A stretch of DNA of 64,000 bases from JANLTP01 sp031363055 (GTDB lineage Bacteria > Pseudomonadota > Gammaproteobacteria > Burkholderiales > Burkholderiaceae_E). This document shows, in pieces, positions 49,372 through 57,446 of this stretch. The notes below the pieces were generated by a model that ran no database searches, was not told the origin of the DNA, and saw only the letters and a list, made by a program, of their open reading frames with translations. The stretch is taken from NCBI GenBank assembly GCA_031363055.1, contig JANLTP010000128.1, positions 8,695-72,694 of the forward strand, read 5' to 3'. The position numbers and the translations under genes are program-made. Position 1 is the first letter of the stretch. Every line of letters starts with the position of its first letter.

Positions 49372-50622
49372 ATGTCGTCCGTATTCTCATGCTGGTGGTG
49401 GTGGCTTTTGCTGGGCGGGCTGTTGGGCTGGTTGCTGAGCTGGTGGCTCGCGCGCAATGCGCACCAACAAGCGCATTCATCCTGGGGCAGCCGATTCGCA
49501 GACATCGAAGGTCGGCACTTGGCCACCCTGCGCCAGAAAGACACTGAACTCTCAAAACTGCAAGGTGATTTCAGTCAATTGAAATCGCGACCGTTACCGG
49601 CCGCAGAGGTCAAGATTGTGGAGAAGATCGTTGACCGCCCGATTGATCGCATTATTGAGAAAATCGTCGATCGACCGGTAGATCGCGTCGTTGAGAAAAT
49701 CGTCAATGTACAGGTTGATAACCCGATGCACCTGGGACGAATCCGCGAACTGGAAGCAGAGGTCGGATTGATGGTTGGCTTGCGATCACAACTGAGCTCA
49801 CTGCAGGTTGCGCCGCCGAAGGTCATCGAAAAAATGGTTGATCGGCCGGTCGAGCGCGTGGTGGAGAAGATTGTAGATCGACCGGTTGAACGCATCGTTG
49901 AGAGGATCGTTGATCGCCCGGTCGATCGGATCGTGGAGAAGCTCGTCAACGTTCAGGTCGACAATCCAAAGCATCTCGGCCGTATTCGTGAACTCGAGGC
50001 CGAGGTTGGATTGATCGTCGGCTTGCGCTCGCAGATCAGCGCGCTGCAATCCGCACCGCCGAAAATGGTCGAAAAAGTCGTTGATCGCCCGGTCGATCGC
50101 ATCGTTGAACGGATCGTCGAGAAGATCGTTGAAAAAATTGTCGAACGTCCGGTCGATCGCATCGTCGAGAAGTTGGTCCTGGATACGCGCGGCCTGGAAG
50201 AGCGTGATCGTCAGTTAGGCGAGCTGCGTCTGCGCATCGAGGGCATCGAGCGCGATCGAGCTGCAACGATTGCGCTGCGTGATGAAGAAATTCACAAGCT
50301 GCGGACAGCGCAGCCGGCGGTACTCAACAAGGTAGCCGCCAGCGCAGCCGGGTTCAACGTTCGAGGCATGGACGATCTGGAAGTGGTTGAAGGCATTGGG
50401 CCGAAGATCGCGGAACTGTTGAACGCTGACGGTATTCATTATTTTTCCGAGCTGGCGCTCGCTTCGTCCGCACGCATTCAAGGCGTACTGGATCGGGCCG
50501 GCCCGAACTTCCGCTTGGCGCGACCCGATACCTGGCCGCAGCAAGCCGGGTTGGCCGCTGCCAACCGATGGGCCGAGTTACGCACGTTGCAGGATGAATT
50601 GAACGCTGGCAACCGCACTTAA
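49372..50622 (+). CDS. Membrane-anchored repeat coiled-coil protein with C-terminal helix-hairpin-helix
   Basis: 416 residues. A Trp-rich membrane anchor (SVFSCWWWWLLLGGLLGWLL, about 2-24) is followed by a long charged region built of 12-residue units of the type IVEKIVDRPVDR. These sit in a larger unit of about 81 residues (HLGRIRELEAEVGL to NVQVDNPK), present twice plus a part. The C terminus (about 352-400) has a helix-hairpin-helix, LEVVEGIGPKIAELLNADGI, of the DUF4332-like type. AAGGAG precedes the ATG. The next gene encodes an OmpA-domain protein, so this may be an envelope-spanning pair. Family not otherwise recognised. Confidence 0.85.
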   Translation: MSSVFSCWWWWLLLGGLLGWLLSWWLARNAHQQAHSSWGSRFADIEGRHLATLRQKDTELSKLQGDFSQLKSRPLPAAEVKIVEKIVDRPIDRIIEKIVDRPVDRVVEKIVNVQVDNPMHLGRIRELEAEVGLMVGLRSQLSSLQVAPPKVIEKMVDRPVERVVEKIVDRPVERIVERIVDRPVDRIVEKLVNVQVDNPKHLGRIRELEAEVGLIVGLRSQISALQSAPPKMVEKVVDRPVDRIVERIVEKIVEKIVERPVDRIVEKLVLDTRGLEERDRQLGELRLRIEGIERDRAATIALRDEEIHKLRTAQPAVLNKVAASAAGFNVRGMDDLEVVEGIGPKIAELLNADGIHYFSELALASSARIQGVLDRAGPNFRLARPDTWPQQAGLAAANRWAELRTLQDELNAGNRT

Positions 50623-50642
50623 TCTGAACCCAAGGACTCATC

Positions 50643-51461
50643 ATGACCGAAGCACATCTTAGAGATGACAACTGGGCCGGCATTTCGCGGCTTCACAAGT
50701 TCATCGCCCTCATCCTGGCGCTCATCCTGGCATTGACCTGGTGGTTGGGTCGCGGCGCCGGCAGCAGTTTTGGATGTTTGCCAGGCACCGGCAGCGCTGA
50801 TGCAGCCGCTGGCGCAATAGCCACTGCAACACCCGCAGTGATCTCTGCGCCCGCCGCAGTGACATCCGCAGGCGCTGGCGCAGCATCGCCTGCGGCTGCC
50901 ACTACAGCGACGGCAACGGCGGCAACAGCGGCCACTGCAGCCAGTGCCGCGCCGGCACCGGAGACGGCGCCAGCTACTGCGGCGTCGGCTGCACCTTCCT
51001 CGTCGACAGCCGCACCGGCAGTCGAATCAAAGCCGGCGCCGGCGCCCACGCCAGCCACCGCAACGCCGCCGGCACAGCCGACGCCGCCGACTGGGACTGC
51101 ACAAACAGCGACAGCACAATCCGCGACGGCGGTTGCGGGCAAGGGCTTGCCGGTCGCAAAAGTGCATTTCGCACTCGATAAGACCAAGCTCTGGAGCGGC
51201 GCGGACAAAGAGCTTTCAAAAGTGTTGGCTTATTTGAAGGCCAATCCTGGCTCAAAAGCGGTGTTATCGGGATTTCATGATCCCAGTGGTAATCGGGACC
51301 ACAACCTGGAGCTGGCCAAGAATCGCTCACACGCCGTTCGTGATCGCTTGGTACAACAGGGTATTGGCCTTGGTCGCATCATCGAAGAAAAGCCTGTCGA
51401 AACGACCGGCGACGGCCCGCCGGCCGAGGCCCGCCGCGTTGAGGTGTCGATCCGGCCCTGA
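50643..51461 (+). CDS. OmpA-domain protein with N-terminal anchor and Ala/Pro linker
   Basis: 272 residues. A single membrane span (FIALILALILALTWWLG, about 20-36), a long Ala/Thr/Pro-rich linker (about 55-165), then a C-terminal OmpA-like peptidoglycan-binding domain: VHFALDKTKLWSGADKELSKVLAYL, VLSGFHDPSGNRDHNLELAKNRSHAVRD (in part), RRVEVSIRP. The usual G[YH]TD is GFHDPSG here. Anchored in the inner membrane, the domain could reach peptidoglycan across the linker, like a MotB-type architecture. It follows the coiled-coil gene by 20 bp and is probably co-expressed. Confidence 0.9.
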   Translation: MTEAHLRDDNWAGISRLHKFIALILALILALTWWLGRGAGSSFGCLPGTGSADAAAGAIATATPAVISAPAAVTSAGAGAASPAAATTATATAATAATAASAAPAPETAPATAASAAPSSSTAAPAVESKPAPAPTPATATPPAQPTPPTGTAQTATAQSATAVAGKGLPVAKVHFALDKTKLWSGADKELSKVLAYLKANPGSKAVLSGFHDPSGNRDHNLELAKNRSHAVRDRLVQQGIGLGRIIEEKPVETTGDGPPAEARRVEVSIRP

Positions 51462-51555
51462 TCAGGACCCGGAGTTGGGAGCCAAATAAGCGCGCGGGCA
51501 TATTTGGGTCCCGGATTCTTGCAAAGCTGGCGCCGCTTTTCGGCGCTCTGTCATC

Positions 51556-52440
51556 ATGCCGACTTTGCACACTACGGCAATCGCCTCCATGTCCAGCACC
51601 TTGCAAGACTCCAGCGTCTGCGACCCGCACAACGCACATCCCTTCGACCGCGCAATTGCATTGAACGCGATAGCCCCGAATGCAACCGGCGGTAGTGACT
51701 ATCGCGCGATTGCCACGCCAGATTATTGGAATCTCGTCGGGCCGTTCGGCGGTATGACCGCCGCCATGATGCTCAATTCAACGCTGGTCGCCGCCAATCG
51801 ACTCGGTGACCCGGTCGCGCTGACCGTGAACTTTGCGGCGCCCATGGCGCTGGCTGAGTACCAGGTGAAAACTGCCATCGCGCGAACCAATCGCAGCACA
51901 CAACATTGGACTATCGAGCTGCAGCAAGAGACTCAAACGATCGCAACGGCGTCGGCGGTGTTCGCACTGCGCCGCCAGAGCTGGCACCATCAAGAGGTGA
52001 CCATGGCGGCCGATGTGCCTGGCGCAGAAAGCCTGCAGCCGCTCGATCGAGCGGCGTCGATGCCCTGGTTCAAGCAGTACGACTTGCGGCCGATCCGCAC
52101 GCTAGTGTCCACTCGCGAGCCACAGGTCAGCACACACGCGTGGATCCGGGATGAACCGGCTCGGGCGCTGGACTTCGCGTCATTGACCGCGATTTGCGAC
52201 ACCGTGATGCCCTGGATGTTCCGGCGCCGAAAGCAGATGATTCCGGTCAGCACGGTCAGCTTGAGTGTCTATTTTCATGTCAGCAGCACTGAACTGGCTG
52301 CCGTGGGAACACGACATGTTTACACTCGTTCGTACGGCCAGATCTGTCACAGCGGCTTTATGGACAGCAACGCGCAGGTCTGGAGCCGTGAGGGCGTCTT
52401 GCTCGCGACGACGCAACAAATGATGTGGGTCAAGGAATAG
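51556..52440 (+). CDS. Acyl-CoA thioesterase, TesB-like double hotdog
   Basis: 294 residues (or 283 from Met 51589). First hotdog: NLVGPFGGMTAAMMLNSTLVAANRLGDPVALTVNFAAPMA (in part); second: LDFASLTAICDTVMPWMFRRRKQMIPVSTVSLSVYFHV (in part) with the conserved Asp before SLTAICD. The family hydrolyses acyl-CoAs. It is followed by a Bug receptor 11 bp later and then the DUF455 gene, in one apparent operon. The start is not settled by a clear ribosome site. Confidence 0.88.
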   Translation: MPTLHTTAIASMSSTLQDSSVCDPHNAHPFDRAIALNAIAPNATGGSDYRAIATPDYWNLVGPFGGMTAAMMLNSTLVAANRLGDPVALTVNFAAPMALAEYQVKTAIARTNRSTQHWTIELQQETQTIATASAVFALRRQSWHHQEVTMAADVPGAESLQPLDRAASMPWFKQYDLRPIRTLVSTREPQVSTHAWIRDEPARALDFASLTAICDTVMPWMFRRRKQMIPVSTVSLSVYFHVSSTELAAVGTRHVYTRSYGQICHSGFMDSNAQVWSREGVLLATTQQMMWVKE

Positions 52441-52451
52441 GACTGAAGACG

Positions 52452-53426
52452 ATGAACATAATCCGATTGGGGCTTGCCCTGCTGATGCAGTTGGCGCTGG
52501 CCGGTTCGCTGGGTGCACAAGGTTATCCGACGCGAACCATCACCTTGGTGGCACCCTATGGGCCTGGCGGTGATTCGGATTTCTCGGGTCGCAACCTGGC
52601 GGCGGTGGTTCCGAAATATCTCGGTCAGCCGGCCATTGTCGTGAACCAGGTCGGTGCCAGCGGCATGATCGGCTCGCAACGGGTGCGCACCAGCGCCCCG
52701 GACGGCTACACCTTGCTGATTGCGCGCGGCGGTTCACAGGCCATCGTGCCGGCGCTCGATTCGAAGAGTCCGTACAAATGGAATGATTTCACGTTCCTGA
52801 GTCTGCTCGATCTGAATCCGCTGGTGCTGGTCGTCAAGCCCGATGCGCCGTACCGGACCTTGAAGGAATTGATCGAGCACCTGCGCGCCAATCCCGGCAA
52901 ACTCAATTATTCGACCGCAGGTAACAGTACCACTCAAAATTTGTCGACGCAGTATCTGTTCCAGGTCATGGGATTGCCCAAGGAAGCCGCTATCCAGGTG
53001 CCCTACAAGAGCGGCGGCGAAGCGACCGCTGCCGTGCTCGGTAACCAGGTTGAATTTGTTTTCAATAACCTGACCACAATGCTCGGGCAGATCAAGGCCG
53101 GCACGCTGCGTCCGCTGCTGACGACCACCGCGCAACGACTCAAGGATCTGCCGGACGTGCCGACGGCTCGCGAACTCGGATGGCCGCAACTCGAAGCACT
53201 GACCGGCTGGAGCGGATTGTTCGGGCCGCCTGGCCTGCCGCCCGAGGTCATCACGCGTTGGAGCGAAGCGTTGCAGAAAATCAGCCAGGACCCGGATTGG
53301 CTGCGCGGCAACGACGCCATCGCTGGCATTGCGTCGATTCGATCGCCTGCCGAGACCGAGAAGTTCGCACGCGAACAATTTGAGCTTTACGAAAGGCTCG
53401 GCGAGCTTCTGGGTATTCGGCAGTGA
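52452..53426 (+). CDS. Bug/TctC-family substrate-binding protein
   Basis: 324 residues from ATG 52452; the frame from 52425 overlaps the thioesterase and is rejected. Signal peptide MNIIRLGLALLMQLALAGSLGAQ, then ITLVAPYGPGGDSDFSGRNL, VVNQVGASGMIGSQRVRTS and YTLLIARGGSQAIVPAL. Unlike the others the first loop has D-S-D-F in place of the usual [TS]-D-x-x-A, so its ligand may differ. The stop overlaps the next start (GTGA), which indicates coupling with the DUF455 gene. Confidence 0.93.
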   Translation: MNIIRLGLALLMQLALAGSLGAQGYPTRTITLVAPYGPGGDSDFSGRNLAAVVPKYLGQPAIVVNQVGASGMIGSQRVRTSAPDGYTLLIARGGSQAIVPALDSKSPYKWNDFTFLSLLDLNPLVLVVKPDAPYRTLKELIEHLRANPGKLNYSTAGNSTTQNLSTQYLFQVMGLPKEAAIQVPYKSGGEATAAVLGNQVEFVFNNLTTMLGQIKAGTLRPLLTTTAQRLKDLPDVPTARELGWPQLEALTGWSGLFGPPGLPPEVITRWSEALQKISQDPDWLRGNDAIAGIASIRSPAETEKFAREQFELYERLGELLGIRQ

Positions 53427-54349
53427 CGGATGCGGCAAGCAAAGACGCGGCTGCAATTGAGCCGACAGTGACAGTGCCTGCATTGTCAGCGCCTGCAGTC
53501 CTGGGCCTGCGGGTCGGCGCACTTCAGGCCCTCATGACCCGTGATCCTGGCGCAAAATGCGCGTCGACAACGGCGCTGCAGCTCGAACAACTCGAACGAC
53601 CGGCACACGACCTGAACCGGGTCATTCAAGAACCGGCGGGACTACCCGGGCGGCCGGCACAACCGGTGTTGGTGTCGCCGGGTAAAGTGGCCAAGCGATC
53701 ACTGCAGACCGTCGAAGGTCACGCGGGATTGATCCATTCGCTGGCGCATATCGAGCTGAACGCGGTAGACCTGGCGCTCGACATCATCTGGCGATATCCG
53801 GGTCTGCCGGCGCTTTTTTACCGCGAGTGGCTGTCGGTCGCCAAAGATGAGGCAAGGCACTATCGACTGCTCGAAGACCATTTGAATCAACTTGGCTACC
53901 ACTACGGCGCGTTTAACGCTCACCACGGACTTTGGGAAATGGCCGAGCGTACCAAGGACGATTTGCTGGCACGCCTCGCCCTCGTTCCTCGCACGCTGGA
54001 AGCACGTGGTCTGGACGCTTCGCCGCTGGTTCGCGACAAACTCATTTCGATCGGCGATCAGCGCGGTGCGGCGATTCTCTCGATCATCTTGCAAGACGAA
54101 ATTCGTCATGTCGCCATTGGCAATCGCTGGTATCGCTGGCTGTGTGTGCAACGGGGCGTCGATGCGCAGGCCGAATTTCGAGCGTGTTCATTGCGCTATC
54201 GGGCGCCGAAGCTGCGCGGGCCCTTCAATCTCGAAGGGCGGCGAGCCGCTGGTTTCACCGACGAGGAATTAGCAGAACTGGGTTGCGCGAATCCGGTTGA
54301 AGTTTTGTGCGAAACTTCGAGAATTCAATCGACGATATCGTCAGGATAG
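53423..54349 (+). CDS. DUF455 ferritin-like protein
   Basis: 308 residues from GTG 53423. DUF455/COG2833 pattern: LIHSLAHIELNAVDLALDIIWRYP with the first E..H, REWLSVAKDEARHYRLLEDHL with ExxRH, YGAFNAHHGLWEMAERTKDDLLARLA (in part), and IILQDEIRHVAIGNRWYRWLC with the last ExxxH. These are di-metal ferritin-like ligands. Proteins of this family are often near tRNA-modification or redox genes; no such context here. It is translationally coupled to the Bug receptor. Confidence 0.92.
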   Translation: MTDAASKDAAAIEPTVTVPALSAPAVLGLRVGALQALMTRDPGAKCASTTALQLEQLERPAHDLNRVIQEPAGLPGRPAQPVLVSPGKVAKRSLQTVEGHAGLIHSLAHIELNAVDLALDIIWRYPGLPALFYREWLSVAKDEARHYRLLEDHLNQLGYHYGAFNAHHGLWEMAERTKDDLLARLALVPRTLEARGLDASPLVRDKLISIGDQRGAAILSIILQDEIRHVAIGNRWYRWLCVQRGVDAQAEFRACSLRYRAPKLRGPFNLEGRRAAGFTDEELAELGCANPVEVLCETSRIQSTISSG

Positions 54350-54358
54350 GAGTGTGCT

Positions 54359-54631
54359 ATGGCTGAATTATGTATTCTTGATGCAGGTAACGACGTGTCG
54401 GCCGAAGCCATCGAACGCGGTTTGCAGGTCGGCGAAGCGTTGATCATCGCGCGCGGGCATACGGTTGAATTAGCTTATCAGGCCGTGCTGTCGCGAGCCA
54501 ACAATGAACGGCACAATAACCGAGCCGCGAACGCCTGGGATTCCGCCGAAGATGCCGTGTTCGCAGAAGTCTGGGGCGATCGTGATGACTGGCCGGACGA
54601 CGCTGTGCTGAGTATTGTCGGCGCGAAGTGA
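54359..54631 (+). CDS. Hypothetical protein, unrecognised
   Basis: 90 residues starting 9 bp after the DUF455 stop, with AGGAG 6-7 bases before the ATG. MAELCILDAGNDVSAEAIER then ALIIARGHTVELAYQAVLSRANNERHNN (in part), and an acidic end EVWGDRDDWPDDAVLSIVG. No signal peptide, membrane span or familiar motif. Probably the last gene of the thioesterase-Bug-DUF455 operon. The last codons and the stop are repeated in tandem (54615-54650). Confidence 0.75.
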   Translation: MAELCILDAGNDVSAEAIERGLQVGEALIIARGHTVELAYQAVLSRANNERHNNRAANAWDSAEDAVFAEVWGDRDDWPDDAVLSIVGAK

Positions 54632-54650
54632 GTTGTCGGGGCGAAATGAC
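54615..54650. repeat. 18 bp tandem repeat carrying the stop codon
   Basis: ttgtcggcgcgaagtgag (54615-54632) is followed by ttgtcggggcgaaatgac (54633-54650). Each contains a TGA; the second is 18 bp after the first and so in the same frame. Confidence 0.85.
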
Positions 54651-54652
54651 GG

Positions 54653-54961
54653 CTATTTTTTGAAAACGATGCCGGCTCTGACCATGATGAACAGCACCAG
54701 CGGCCAGAAAACGGTGTTGATCACATCGTGTAGTGACGCATGGGTATCCCAGACGCCGTAACGAGACAGGTCACGCGCGCGATCAAACACTTCGACCAGA
54801 AGTGCGGCGGCAGTGACTCCCACCACGGGGATCAAGGTACCGGCACGCTTTCGAAAAACAATGGCGATCAGAAAGAATATCAACAGACCCAGTTGGGTAT
54901 GCAAGGCATCGCGCGAAACGCCGGTGAGCAGGACTATTTGAGTCTTGAGCTCTTCAATCAT
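54653..54961 (-). CDS. Small VanZ-like membrane protein
   Basis: 102 residues with three hydrophobic segments (LGLLIFFLIAIVF; TLIPVVGVTAAALLVEVFD; VINTVFWPLVLFIMVRAGI) and the motif EVFDRARDLSRYGVWDTHASLHDVINTV (in part), resembling the ExxD...DxxxN pattern of VanZ-like proteins. Such genes occur in exosortase-linked exopolysaccharide loci. It lies 74 bp after the glycosyltransferase stop on the same strand and may be the end of that operon. Confidence in the family is moderate. Confidence 0.72.
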   Translation of the reverse strand: MIEELKTQIVLLTGVSRDALHTQLGLLIFFLIAIVFRKRAGTLIPVVGVTAAALLVEVFDRARDLSRYGVWDTHASLHDVINTVFWPLVLFIMVRAGIVFKK

Positions 54962-55011
54962 GTCGCACCGGTTTTAACCCCCGACCCGTCGTAATGCATT
55001 GCCTCACTCAC

Positions 55012-55049
55012 TGAATCAGAGTTCGCTGGTTGAATCAGAGTTCGCTGGT
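55012..55049. repeat. 19 bp exact tandem repeat carrying the glycosyltransferase stop codon
   Basis: tgaatcagagttcgctggt occurs twice exactly (55012-55030, 55031-55049). The glycosyltransferase stop (TGA, complement of 55035-55037) lies in the second; the first repeats the same TGA 19 bp downstream in another frame. Confidence 0.9.
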
Positions 55050-56291
55050 GGCCCCATGCGTCTGCTGCGGGGCGGCGACGCGCTGGGTATTAAGCTTGTT
55101 CTCGGTCGGCATGGGCGCGGCAGCGCTACGAGCGACGATGGGCGCTTCATTGACGGTTCGGTTCGCCGGATCATGCCTGAGACCACGCCAATCCTGAAAG
55201 ATTCGTTCATGACTCTTGGTCACGACATCCCAACTGAATTCCATCATGGCGCGAGCACGACCACGCAGGCCATTACTCTTCATCGCCTCGGGATTCGCTA
55301 ACGCCCACTGCAGCTTCGCAAGCAGGTCATCGGTATTGCTTTTGCCAAACAACAGACCAGTGTCGCCCACCACGTAACAATTCTCTTCAATATCGCTACA
55401 GATGACCGGCGTACCCAGGCCCATATTTTCGAGCACGACCGGCGATAACCCTTCGATATCCGAGGCCTGAATGTAGGCATAGGCATTTTTCATCAATGCA
55501 TGCGTGCGGCCACCATAAACGAAGCCTGGAAAGATGATTCGTTTGTCTTTGGTCGCCAGAATCTTTTTCTCAAAGTCCGATGGATTGGGCGCACCGCCCA
55601 CCAACACCAGCTTCTTGTCTGTCTTCAGTCGCTCGAACGCCGGCACCAGATACTGCAGACCCTTGTCCGGAATAAATCGACCAACGAACAGGAAGTACTC
55701 GCCCGCGACCAGACCTAATTCCTTGAGCACTTCAGGCTCAAGCTTGGATTCATCGACCTCGCTGCCAAACGGCACAAAGTCGTACACTCGGCCAAAGCGC
55801 TTCTCGAATTCGGCTTTTACAAATACGTTATCGACAATGACTGCATGCGGCGCAAACGCGGTCAGATATTGCGTCAACCACAAATAGACGCGCGCATACC
55901 AGGGCCACTTGGCGCGTTTCCAATCGGCGCCATCCTGGCTCAGGAAGACTTTCTTTCCGAACAGCCGCAGTAGCAACGCAAACGGGCTATTGCCACCGTT
56001 TTGCATATGCACCACGTCGCCGGTATTCTTAAAGATGATGTGCAACGACACCTTCAACGAGTGGATGAAAGTATCGAAGCCCTTCTTGCGCGTCGGCGTG
56101 TAGAAATTCAGGGTCTTGACGCCCTGAAATTCATCCGCAATCGGCTCTTCACCCGGAAACAAGCGGTTATAGACCACCACCTCGTGGCCCAATTTCACCA
56201 GACGAGGATACAACTCCAGCGCGAACTTGTCCGCGCCGGCACAACCCGCACGAAGCGGGATTGAGCGTAAGCCGAAAGCTGCGATGCGCAT
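55035..56291 (-). CDS. Group 1 (GT4) glycosyltransferase
   Basis: 418 residues. GT-B fold: N-terminal acceptor domain starting MRIAAFGLRSIPLRAGCAGADKF (in part), then the donor domain with FLFVGRFIPDKGLQYLVPAFERL, LVLVGGAPNPSDF and the nucleotide-sugar motif YIQASDIEGLSPVVLENMGLGTPVICSDIEEN (E-x7-E). It would add a sugar to a lipid-linked repeat unit at the inner membrane. It starts 5 bp after the sugar-reductase gene, in the exopolysaccharide operon. The last 40 residues are low complexity and end in the tandem repeat. Confidence 0.94.
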   Translation of the reverse strand: MRIAAFGLRSIPLRAGCAGADKFALELYPRLVKLGHEVVVYNRLFPGEEPIADEFQGVKTLNFYTPTRKKGFDTFIHSLKVSLHIIFKNTGDVVHMQNGGNSPFALLLRLFGKKVFLSQDGADWKRAKWPWYARVYLWLTQYLTAFAPHAVIVDNVFVKAEFEKRFGRVYDFVPFGSEVDESKLEPEVLKELGLVAGEYFLFVGRFIPDKGLQYLVPAFERLKTDKKLVLVGGAPNPSDFEKKILATKDKRIIFPGFVYGGRTHALMKNAYAYIQASDIEGLSPVVLENMGLGTPVICSDIEENCYVVGDTGLLFGKSNTDDLLAKLQWALANPEAMKSNGLRGRARAMMEFSWDVVTKSHERIFQDWRGLRHDPANRTVNEAPIVARSAAAPMPTENKLNTQRVAAPQQTHGATSEL

Positions 56292-56296
56292 TTGAA

Positions 56297-57304
56297 TTAC
56301 AGATATCCGCGATAGGAGGCGTTGAGGTAATCGGCCAATGCATCATGCCAATCGCGCATTTTATTCATACCGCGCAAAGACAGTTTGCGATTCATCAAGC
56401 GCTCTGAATCCGGTCGCGGAGCGAAGTACTGCTCCTTGAAAAACTGCGAGCTCACTTCGTTGATCTTGACTTTTTCTTTCAAGCCCAACTGCTTGACCAG
56501 TTCATGAGCGACTTCGAGCCGGCTGGTCGTGCCCTCGCAAACCATGTTGTAGAGCCCCCAAAATTCATGCTCGAGCAGGCCTTGAACATTGGCCGCAAAG
56601 TCCATCGTGTAGGTCGGGGTGCCGAGCTTGTCGTGAACGATATTCAGTTCACGTTTGCCGTCCTTGATCTGCTTCATGAGCTTCTGGATGAACTTCTTGT
56701 CTTTCTTTGGGCCACCGCCCATCATCCAGCCGGCGCGGCACACCAGATGCCGGCGCGCGTTCTGGGTGACATACAACTCGCCCATGTATTTCGAGCGTGC
56801 GTAATGGCCCATCGGATTGGGTTGATCCCAATCATCAAACGTATCTTTGGAACCGTCGAAAATTCCGGCTGTACTGATGTAGAGCAACGGAATGTCGAGC
56901 TTGTTGGCAATCCAGACTGCGTTTTCAACGGCAGTGGTGTTGGTCTTGTACGCGTCTTCGATATTGCGTTCACAATACTCCAGGTCAGTGTAGGCGCCCA
57001 AGTGAAACAGGTAGTCCGGGCGAAACGATTCGACGTCTTTACGATAGGCGTCCAGGTCCCGGAAATCCAGGAGCTTCAGCCAATCGGTGTTGACATCCTT
57101 GTCGGTACATTTGAGCTCGTAGCGTGACCCGAAGACGTTATAAAACGCTTCCCCGAGCATTCCACCGCTTCCAGCGAGATAAATCTTGTTCAAAATGTTC
57201 TGCCCAACGAAATTGAAGAGCTCACCGCGAGTTCTTCCTTGATTCAAGTATTCAACAAACCTGGCGGCTCCGGAAAGCCAATCTACCCGAGCGGCATCTG
57301 ACAT
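56297..57304 (-). CDS. Extended SDR, dTDP-4-dehydrorhamnose reductase-like
   Basis: 335 residues. NKIYLAGSGGMLGEAFYNVFG gives the Rossmann glycine motif, YISTAGIFDG the catalytic Thr/Ser region and YARSKYMGE the YxxxK pair, as in RmlD-like sugar nucleotide reductases. The first 40 residues before NKIYL are unconserved, so a TTG just before that segment (57184) may be the real start. It should supply a deoxy or epimerised sugar nucleotide for the exopolysaccharide. It lies 142 bp after the polymerase gene and 5 bp before the glycosyltransferase. Confidence 0.88.
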   Translation of the reverse strand: MSDAARVDWLSGAARFVEYLNQGRTRGELFNFVGQNILNKIYLAGSGGMLGEAFYNVFGSRYELKCTDKDVNTDWLKLLDFRDLDAYRKDVESFRPDYLFHLGAYTDLEYCERNIEDAYKTNTTAVENAVWIANKLDIPLLYISTAGIFDGSKDTFDDWDQPNPMGHYARSKYMGELYVTQNARRHLVCRAGWMMGGGPKKDKKFIQKLMKQIKDGKRELNIVHDKLGTPTYTMDFAANVQGLLEHEFWGLYNMVCEGTTSRLEVAHELVKQLGLKEKVKINEVSSQFFKEQYFAPRPDSERLMNRKLSLRGMNKMRDWHDALADYLNASYRGYL

Positions 57305-57446
57305 CCGCCAGCCGGAGAGGACTCAACTCTAGACGACTTGGCAGTGGTTCTCCGACAACAACTGCGTCAATTTATTTCAAGCTGATGGCCGCGCCAGCGC
57401 ACGTGCACCAAACGTCCGCCAGGGATTAGTCGGGTGACTGACCGTA

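Noticed and set aside
49575..49949. Long minus-strand frame rich in STGRSTIFST repeats
   Set aside because: It is the reverse reading of the VEKIVDRPVDR repeats of the coiled-coil gene; its low-complexity product and lack of a ribosome site mark it as a shadow.
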